Shown here piece by piece: positions 6,191 to 10,429 of a stretch of DNA of 10,429 bases. This stretch comes from an uncultured Selenomonadales bacterium (GTDB lineage Bacteria; Bacillota; Negativicutes; Selenomonadales; Selenomonadaceae). Below the pieces are notes generated by a model that saw only the letters and a program-made list of their open reading frames with translations, searched no databases and was not told the origin of the DNA. Position 1 is the stretch's first letter, and every line of letters begins with the position of its first letter. The stretch is taken from positions 1 to 10,429 of the forward strand of contig CAMVAG010000061.1 of the NCBI GenBank assembly GCA_947165405.1. The letters run 5' to 3'. The translations under genes and the position numbers were made by a program.

Positions 6191-6223
6191 AAAAGGGGAC
6201 AAGGCAAAAAATTCCTCGTCCCC
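6191..6223 (-). terminator. Hairpin between the secreted-protein gene and the UDP-sugar gene; weak terminator or attenuator
   Basis: The stem is 6195-6204 with 6214-6223: nine pairs of ten (mismatch 6201/6217) and a 9-nt loop. On the minus strand only TTTT follows (6194-6191), so termination is probably partial. It begins 10 bases after the stop of the small secreted protein and ends 22 bases before the chosen start of the decarboxylase. It could lower expression of the three downstream genes, or protect the 3' end of the upstream message. Confidence 0.55.
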
Positions 6224-6232
6224 GAAAATTTT

Positions 6233-6583
6233 TCAATAGTCTCTGACAATCCTAAACATTTTCCATTCAATCGGCGTGTCGTATTCGTCGACAAGTCCTC
6301 TGGTGCCTTCGGAATTCGTGAAGCGGACATCCTCGCCGTCGTCGTCCAAATCAAAAAATTTGTAGTCGATAAAATATTCGTTGTCGAAGCTGTCGAGAGT
6401 TTTAATCGTCGCGGAATAGATAACCATTTTGTGTTCGTAATCGCGGCTGATTGTGTCCGTCAAAAGATATAAATCGTGACCGGTAGCAAACGAATTGCCG
6501 ACGTAAATCTCTTCCGCCTCCGCCAAGCCGCCCGCAAAAATTATCAAGCCGACAATCGCCGCGAGGAAAAAATTTTTCAACAT
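6233..6583 (-). CDS. Small secreted protein of unknown function
   Basis: 116 residues. The N-terminus (MLKNFFLAAIVGLIIFAGG...) has one lysine, a hydrophobic core and AEA (21-23), a good signal peptidase I site, so the mature part of about 93 residues is predicted to be exported. It is acidic in its second half (DLDDDGED at 78-85) and rich in aromatic residues; no cysteine, lipobox or repeat is seen. I do not recognise the family. The ATG at 6583 is preceded by AAGGTG five bases away, and the gene begins 9 bases after the purC stop, so it is almost certainly co-transcribed. Its place in a purine operon gives no clear functional hint, because the rest of the cluster is cytoplasmic. Confidence 0.8.
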   Translation of the reverse strand: MLKNFFLAAIVGLIIFAGGLAEAEEIYVGNSFATGHDLYLLTDTISRDYEHKMVIYSATIKTLDSFDNEYFIDYKFFDLDDDGEDVRFTNSEGTRGLVDEYDTPIEWKMFRIVRDY

Positions 6584-6592
6584 GACGACACC

Positions 6593-7297
6593 TTACAAAG
6601 TCAAACGCTTGAGCATTTCTTGATAGGCCTCTTCGACGCCGCCGAGGTCTTGACGGAAACGATCCTTGTCGAGTTTTTCGTGAGTGACGGTGTCCCAGAA
6701 GCGGCAATTATCGGGCGAAATTTCATCCGCCAAAATAACTTCGCCGTCGAGACGCCCGAACTCCAATTTGAAATCAATCAAGTCGACGTTCTTTGCCCTA
6801 AGCAAATCGCGCAGGATTGTGTTGACGGAAAAAGCCACGTGCTCCATTTGATTGAGCTCGTCGATTTTCGCCAAGTCCAAAGCCATAATGTGATAGCGAT
6901 TGAGCATGGGGTCGCCGAGTTCGTCGCTCTTGTAATAATATTCGACGACGGGGACGGGAAGTTGAGTGCCCTCTTCCAAGCCGAGACGCTTGACGAGGCT
7001 GCCCGCGACGATATTGCGAACGACGACTTCCAACTTAATCATGTCAAGCTTTTTGACAATCATTTCGCGTTCGCCGATCTTTTCGACGAAGTGACTTTTA
7101 ACGCCGCGGTCTTTGAGCTGCTTGAAGAAAAATTCGCTAAGCTTGTTGTTGATAATGCCTTTGCCCTCGATGATGCCGTGCTTTTCGCCGTTGAGCGCGG
7201 TTGCGTCGTCTTTGAAGTAAATCAGCAACTCGCCGGGGTTGTCGGTCCGGAAAACGCTCTTTGCCTTGCCTTCGTAGAGTAATTCGCCTTTAATCAT
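6593..7297 (-). CDS. purC: SAICAR synthetase
   Basis: Phosphoribosylaminoimidazole-succinocarboxamide synthase: ATP-dependent joining of CAIR and aspartate. The 234 residues are standard for the short bacterial form. Motifs are LYEGKAKSVF (7-16, nucleotide loop), FKDDATALNG (28-37), LEVVVRNIVAGSLVKR (89-104), LIDFKLEFG (173-181) and LADEISPDNCRFWD (189-202). The ATG at 7297 has a full AGGAGG (7305-7310) 7 bases upstream. It follows the metallo-hydrolase gene by 20 bases, and PurB, which acts on its product, is two genes upstream in the same transcript. Confidence 0.98.
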   Translation of the reverse strand: MIKGELLYEGKAKSVFRTDNPGELLIYFKDDATALNGEKHGIIEGKGIINNKLSEFFFKQLKDRGVKSHFVEKIGEREMIVKKLDMIKLEVVVRNIVAGSLVKRLGLEEGTQLPVPVVEYYYKSDELGDPMLNRYHIMALDLAKIDELNQMEHVAFSVNTILRDLLRAKNVDLIDFKLEFGRLDGEVILADEISPDNCRFWDTVTHEKLDKDRFRQDLGGVEEAYQEMLKRLTL

Positions 7298-7317
7298 TTT
7301 AAAACCTCCTTAAATTT

Positions 7318-8118
7318 TCACAGTGCCAACGTTTCCAAGTCGTCGGGCACCCGGATTTTGCCGCTGAAATATTTTTGTCCCTCCGCCCGATAAAGTTTTT
7401 TTCGTGCGGAAAAGTTTTTGTCTTCGGTGTGATACAGCAAAAGATTTTTGACGTGAAGTTTTTCCGCAAGCTCGCAGGCGTCCTTAACCGTCGAATGATT
7501 CTTGCCGTAGGGGTCGAAGAGGTCGGCTTGCGAATAAAGACAGAACGCCTCGTGCAAAAGCCACTCGGAATTTTCGGCGTAAGGCTTTCCGAAATCGTTG
7601 CAAGGTTCGTCTCCGCAACACGTCAATTTTTTCGCGTCGCCGATGTCGATTGAAAAGCCGAATTGTTTTGTTTTGGTCGAGTGAATGTCAAAAAAAGTTG
7701 TCGCGTGCCCGATGACGTTCACAACTTCGCCGTCGGCAACGGGAATTAAATGAAGTCGGTCGCCGATAAAATTTGTTTCTTTCGGCTGAAGAAGTTTTTT
7801 GGCAACGTCTTCGAGCAGTCGTAAAACTTCGGCGTGCCCGTAAATTTTGGCGGTGCCTTCGTATTCGCGCTGATTCATGTATTGGCAAATCATGCGGACG
7901 AGCCACAAGACGCCCGTGAAATGGTCGATGTGTTTGTGCGTCAAAAAAATTTCGCGCATGTTTTTCCAATCAAAGCCCGCGTGTTTGAGCTGACGAAGAA
8001 TACCGCTGCCGCCTCCGCCGTCAACCAAAAAATTTTTATCGCCGTCGCTTATCACGAAACAAGTATTGTAATATTCTGTGACGAGCGCATTTCCCGTGCC
8101 GAGCATTGTAAGTTTCAA
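7318..8118 (-). CDS. RNase Z-like metallo-beta-lactamase-fold hydrolase
   Basis: 266 residues. The N-terminus MKLTMLGTGNA is the typical beginning of the RNase Z/PhnP branch of the MBL fold. Metal ligands are visible: His61, His63, Asp65 and His66 in THKHIDH, probably His146, Asp170 in CCGDE, His208 in KNHST and His230 in YHTED. The pattern is complete, so it should be an active dinuclear metal hydrolase. The usual long flexible arm of tRNase Z is not evident, so tRNA 3'-processing is only one option beside phosphodiester hydrolysis of a small metabolite. The open frame extends to TTG 8151. TTG 8118 is chosen because GGGGAG (8126-8131) lies 7 bases upstream and the start fits the family. It begins 13 bases after the purB stop. 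Confidence 0.87.
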   Translation of the reverse strand: MKLTMLGTGNALVTEYYNTCFVISDGDKNFLVDGGGGSGILRQLKHAGFDWKNMREIFLTHKHIDHFTGVLWLVRMICQYMNQREYEGTAKIYGHAEVLRLLEDVAKKLLQPKETNFIGDRLHLIPVADGEVVNVIGHATTFFDIHSTKTKQFGFSIDIGDAKKLTCCGDEPCNDFGKPYAENSEWLLHEAFCLYSQADLFDPYGKNHSTVKDACELAEKLHVKNLLLYHTEDKNFSARKKLYRAEGQKYFSGKIRVPDDLETLAL

Positions 8119-8131
8119 AAAATTTCTCCCC

Positions 8132-9424
8132 TTAAAGTCCGAAGCGTTCAAAAATCATATCGACATGGCGCAGGAAAAATTTGTAGTCGAAACAATCGGA
8201 AATTTCTTCCGCCGTAAGATATTTCGTAATGTCGGGGTCGCGCTTGACGTTTGTTTGGAAGTCTTCGCCTTCGAGCCAACGTTTCATTGCGTTGCGTTGC
8301 ACCCATTTGTAAGCGTCTTCGCGCAGGACACCTTTGCCGACAATCTCAAGCATGAGCCGCTGACTGTAAATCAAACCGCCCGTGCGATTCATATTATGCA
8401 ACATTGCGTCGGGATAAACAAGAAGCTTGTCGACAATGTTGGTAATTTTTTTCGTGCAGTAGTCGACGTTGATTGTGGAGTCGGGAAGAATGACGCGCTC
8501 AACGGAGCTGTGCGAAATATCGCGTTCGTGCCAAAGGGTCATATCTTCCATTGCGGCGATTGCATTTCCTCTGACAAGCCGAGCCATTCCCGCGACGCGT
8601 TCGCAATTAATCGGGTTGCGTTTGTGCGGCATGGCGGAGGAGCCTTTTTGTCCCGGCGAAAAATATTCTTCCGCCTCGCGAATGTCGGTGCGTTGCAGGT
8701 TGCGAATTTCCGTCGCGATTTTTTCAAGAGTGCCGGCAACGATTGCAAGTGTCGTCATATATTCGGCGTGACGGTCGCGCTGAATGACTTGCGTCGCCAA
8801 ACGGACGGGCGTCAAGTCCAATTTCTTGCAGACAAGTTCCTCAATCTTCGGGTCAATGTTTGAATACGTTCCGACCGCGCCGCTCAACTTCCCGACGCTG
8901 ACAATTTTCTTTGCATGTTCGACGCGCTCAATGTCACGTTCAATTTCCGCGCTCCAAAGCAAAAGCTTCAAGCCGAAAGTCATGGGCTCCGCGTGAATGC
9001 CGTGCGTGCGTCCGATACAAGCCGTGTGTTTGAATTCGACTGCGCGGCGTCTCAAAACTTCACGGAATTTTTTCAAGTCGTCGAGGATAATTTCCGCCGA
9101 ACGTTTCATCATGAGGCAAATCGCGGTATCCTTCACGTCACTGGAGGTCAAGCCCTTGTGAATATATTTCGAATCCTCGCCGACGTATTCGCCGACGCAA
9201 GTGAGGAAAGCGATAATGTCGTGGTGCGTGACGGATTCGATTTCGTGAATGCGTTCGAGGTTGAAGTTTGCTTTGGCGCGAATATTTTTTGCGGCGTCAA
9301 GCGGAATTTCTCCGAGTTCTGCCATAGCGTCGCAGGCGGCAAGCTCCACGTCGAGAATCGTCTGCCACTCATTTTCAATCGACCAAAGTTTTCCCATTTC
9401 AGGCAAGGTGTATCGTTTAATCAT
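8132..9424 (-). CDS. purB: Adenylosuccinate lyase
   Basis: Fumarase/aspartase-superfamily lyase acting twice in purine synthesis: SAICAR to AICAR plus fumarate, and adenylosuccinate to AMP plus fumarate. It is 430 residues long. The residues known as catalytic in the B. subtilis enzyme are present at the same numbers: His68, His89, His141, Lys268 and Glu275. The superfamily signature GSSAMPHKRNP lies at 261-271 and GLTSSDVKDT at 91-100. An upstream in-frame ATG (9493) exists but lies in palindromic DNA. The start at 9424 is chosen because GGAGG (9432-9436) is 7 bases away and the N-terminus MIKRYTLPEMG fits the family. It is the first gene of the visible cluster; no convincing promoter was found between it and the gene at 9630. 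Confidence 0.98.
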   Translation of the reverse strand: MIKRYTLPEMGKLWSIENEWQTILDVELAACDAMAELGEIPLDAAKNIRAKANFNLERIHEIESVTHHDIIAFLTCVGEYVGEDSKYIHKGLTSSDVKDTAICLMMKRSAEIILDDLKKFREVLRRRAVEFKHTACIGRTHGIHAEPMTFGLKLLLWSAEIERDIERVEHAKKIVSVGKLSGAVGTYSNIDPKIEELVCKKLDLTPVRLATQVIQRDRHAEYMTTLAIVAGTLEKIATEIRNLQRTDIREAEEYFSPGQKGSSAMPHKRNPINCERVAGMARLVRGNAIAAMEDMTLWHERDISHSSVERVILPDSTINVDYCTKKITNIVDKLLVYPDAMLHNMNRTGGLIYSQRLMLEIVGKGVLREDAYKWVQRNAMKRWLEGEDFQTNVKRDPDITKYLTAEEISDCFDYKFFLRHVDMIFERFGL

Positions 9425-9456
9425 AAACAATCCTCCGTAATAAAAAATTTGTAATA

Positions 9457-9482
9457 AGGAGCCGTCATGGATGACGGCTCCT
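9457..9482. repeat. Perfect 12-bp palindrome with 2-bp centre
   Basis: AGGAGCCGTCAT (9457-9468), GG, then its exact inverse complement (9471-9482). On the minus strand a run of six T residues lies several bases downstream (near 9442-9447), so it might act as a weak terminator for the gene at 9630-10429. It lies 33 bases upstream of the purB start and would be in the leader of any read-through message. Confidence 0.75.
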
Positions 9483-9518
9483 CGTTCGCGCATTTGCGTG
9501 ATGCAAATACCGCGAACG
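9483..9518. repeat. Compound 8+6 bp inverted repeat
   Basis: CGTTCGCG (9483-9490) pairs with 9511-9518 and ATTTGC (9492-9497) with 9503-9508. Between the two stem parts is a one-base against two-base bulge; the loop is GTGAT. It abuts the palindrome at 9457-9482 with no gap. Its adjacency and quality suggest a mobile or REP-like palindromic unit rather than a terminator, since no T-run follows on either side. Confidence 0.7.
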
Positions 9519-9589
9519 CCACCAACTCAAAATTATTCGCAGGCAAATTCAGCGGACATTAACGCCCCTGCGAGGTGCCCTTTCTTTTG

Positions 9590-9621
9590 CTACTTTTCTT
9601 TGGGCAAGCAAAGAAAAGTAG
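9590..9621. repeat. Perfect 13-bp inverted repeat, 6-nt loop
   Basis: CTACTTTTCTTTG (9590-9602) and its exact complement (9609-9621) flank GGCAAG. It begins 8 bases after the stop of the minus-strand gene at 9630 (read leftward). No T-run follows on either strand, so it is not a standard terminator, although it could stabilise a 3' end. Similar CTTTCTTTTGC...GCAAAGAAAAG palindromes are, from memory, dispersed repeats in several bacterial genomes; this needs a genome search. Confidence 0.65.
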
Positions 9622-9629
9622 ATTTAAAA

Positions 9630-10429
9630 TTACAAATCCAAATAGTAATGCGTCGACAATTCTACAAGCTCATCTGCAACAAGCGAATGGAAGCCCGCGT
9701 AAGATAAATTTTCTGCCCGTGCGGAGAAGGTGTATTGCCCGACAGCCCACGCCGCCACTTGTTGAGTTTCGGAAATTTTTGCGATATAAATTGTCGTGCC
9801 CGTCGAAGTATCGACACGCCACTTGACACCCGTCACGCCGCTTATGTCTTGAAGTTCCTCGCCCGCCGCTCGTTTATGAGTTCGCACCGTCAAAGAGACT
9901 GTCGGCTCCCATCTGCGACCGTAACGAATTTCGGCGATGCCGTGCCCGGCGTACAGTGCCGTTATCTCGTAGCCGGATTTTCGCGGCATGTACAACGGGA
10001 CAAACTTCACTGCGCGAGACACTTCCGCAAAATTCGCGTAGACAAGCTTTTGATTCGGCAAGGCGACCGTTTCGACTGTTTGCGTCGGCGGCGGTGTCGA
10101 AGGCATTTCGATTTTCGGTTGAGGTTGAGGCTTAGGTTCGACTATCGGTTGAGGTTGAGGTTTAGGTTCGACTGTCGGTTGAGGTTGCGGCTTAGGCTCG
10201 ACTGTCGGTTGAGGTTGCGGCTTAGGTTCGACTGTCGGTTGAGGTTCGGGCTTAGGTTCGACTGTCGGTTGAGGTTCGGGCTTAGGTTCGACTGTCGGTT
10301 GAGGTTCGGGCTTGGGTTCGACTATCGGTTGAGGCTGCGGCTTAGGTTCGACTGTCGGTTGAGGTTCGGGCTTGGGTTCGACTGTCGGTTGAGGCTGCGG
10401 CTTGGGTTTGGGCTTCGGCTGCTCAATGA
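9630..10429 (-). CDS. Proline-rich decapeptide-repeat protein, 5' end cut by the window edge
   Basis: The minus-strand frame is open from the window edge to TAA at 9630-9632, so at least 265 residues are visible and the N-terminus lies outside. The internal ATG at 10106 is not the start: the frame continues unbroken upstream through the repeats. The first part is IEQPKPKPKPQPQP and then tandem decapeptides EPKP(E/Q)PQP(T/I)V, an extended, stiff, charged segment like those that span the periplasm or cell wall in TonB-like or wall-associated proteins. After MPSTPPPTQT comes a globular domain of about 145 residues (ALPNQKLVY... to HYYLDL). Its pattern, PLYMPRKSGYEITALY followed by strand-rich sequence and a late VADELVELS, reminds me of DUF4367-type extracytoplasmic domains, with low confidence. 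It is not a TonB C-terminal domain. A signal peptide cannot be checked here. Confidence 0.8.
   Translation of the reverse strand, partial: IEQPKPKPKPQPQPTVEPKPEPQPTVEPKPQPQPIVEPKPEPQPTVEPKPEPQPTVEPKPEPQPTVEPKPQPQPTVEPKPQPQPTVEPKPQPQPIVEPKPQPQPKIEMPSTPPPTQTVETVALPNQKLVYANFAEVSRAVKFVPLYMPRKSGYEITALYAGHGIAEIRYGRRWEPTVSLTVRTHKRAAGEELQDISGVTGVKWRVDTSTGTTIYIAKISETQQVAAWAVGQYTFSARAENLSYAGFHSLVADELVELSTHYYLDL
10111..10410 (-). repeat. Ten tandem 30-bp coding repeats
   Basis: Ten units of 30 bp begin at 10111 and every 30 bases to 10381. On the minus strand each encodes a decapeptide of the form EPKP(E/Q)PQP(T/I)V; the outermost units diverge (KI in place of TV in the last, a KPKP variant in the first). 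Several neighbouring units are almost identical at the DNA level (10231-10320), the sign of recent slippage or recombination. Unit length is a multiple of three, so copy-number changes keep the frame. Confidence 0.92.

Noticed and set aside
8078..8863. 261-residue plus-strand open frame opposite purB
   Set aside because: It is antisense to a gene with complete catalytic motifs, has no Shine-Dalgarno site and no recognisable domain. Several similar plus-strand frames (for example 649-1185, 2972-3550, 6476-7282, 8915-9454) are shadows produced by codon bias.
9425..9493. N-terminal extension of purB to the ATG at 9493
   Set aside because: The extra 23 residues are encoded by the palindromes and fit no PurB; the ATG at 9424 has a consensus ribosome-binding site.
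9425..9629. Purine riboswitch or PurR-box upstream of purB
   Set aside because: The gap is filled by palindromes; I saw no purine riboswitch core or clear PurBox, and no promoter with good -35 and -10 spacing.
9575..9826. Plus-strand frame beginning MPFLLLLFFGQAKKS
   Set aside because: It is generated by translating the 13-bp palindrome and the antisense of the repeat-protein gene. This kind of hydrophobic-then-basic peptide is a known artefact of such palindromes.
10111..10410. CRISPR array
   Set aside because: The 30-bp periodicity has no spacers: units are contiguous and in frame, encoding a proline-rich decapeptide repeat.
9630..10429. TonB protein, because of the Pro-Lys/Pro-Glu region
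   Set aside because: The C-terminal domain lacks the TonB C-terminal pattern (YP...G..G.V...I...G.V) and is longer than expected.

Overview
This 10.4 kb stretch looks like the chromosome of a Firmicute, most probably Negativicutes/Selenomonadales. That placement is an inference from three things. Shine-Dalgarno sites are strong, TTG start codons are common, and promoters and T-run terminators are near consensus. The purine enzymes are also of Firmicutes type; PurB keeps the Bacillus subtilis catalytic residue numbering exactly. No 16S rRNA or other lineage marker is present, so the placement is tentative.

Layout. (1) 1-1931: aspS on the minus strand, with a consensus promoter and a bidirectional terminator. 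(2) 1950-2167: a dense intergenic stretch. It holds a perfect TTGACA-N17-TATAAT promoter on the minus strand driving an apparent 118-nt to 155-nt non-coding RNA whose 5' end pairs with its own 3' U-tract region. A plausible plus-strand promoter, overlaid by a perfect 6-3-6 dyad, lies inside it. (3) 2168-2973: one plus-strand gene of phage type (ORF6N DNA-binding domain plus a T5orf172/MUG113-like GIY-YIG domain) with its own RBS and terminator, set as an island between housekeeping genes. (4) 2983-9424: a seven-gene minus-strand cluster transcribed purB, RNase Z-like metallo-hydrolase, purC, small secreted protein, UDP-glucuronate decarboxylase, purM, purN-IMPCH fusion, ending in a terminator. 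(5) 9425-9629: three strong palindromes in a row. (6) 9630-10429: the 3' part of a minus-strand gene encoding a proline-rich decapeptide-repeat protein with a C-terminal domain, cut by the window edge.

Function. PurM, PurN, PurC, PurB and the IMP cyclohydrolase domain cover steps 3, 5, 8, 9 and 11 (with PurB) and the last ring closure of de novo IMP synthesis. The order B-C-M-N-H follows the B. subtilis pur operon, but a secreted protein gene and a nucleotide-sugar enzyme sit where purSQLF lies in B. subtilis. The last gene is the most unusual: a complete GAR transformylase runs in frame into a complete IMP cyclohydrolase domain. The AICAR transformylase half of normal PurH is absent, and a consensus ribosome-binding site precedes the internal ATG at the junction.

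The main candidates for something new are the small RNA and the PurN-IMPCH fusion with its possible internal start. The orphan phage-type regulator facing the small RNA promoter and the intergenic palindrome cluster come next.
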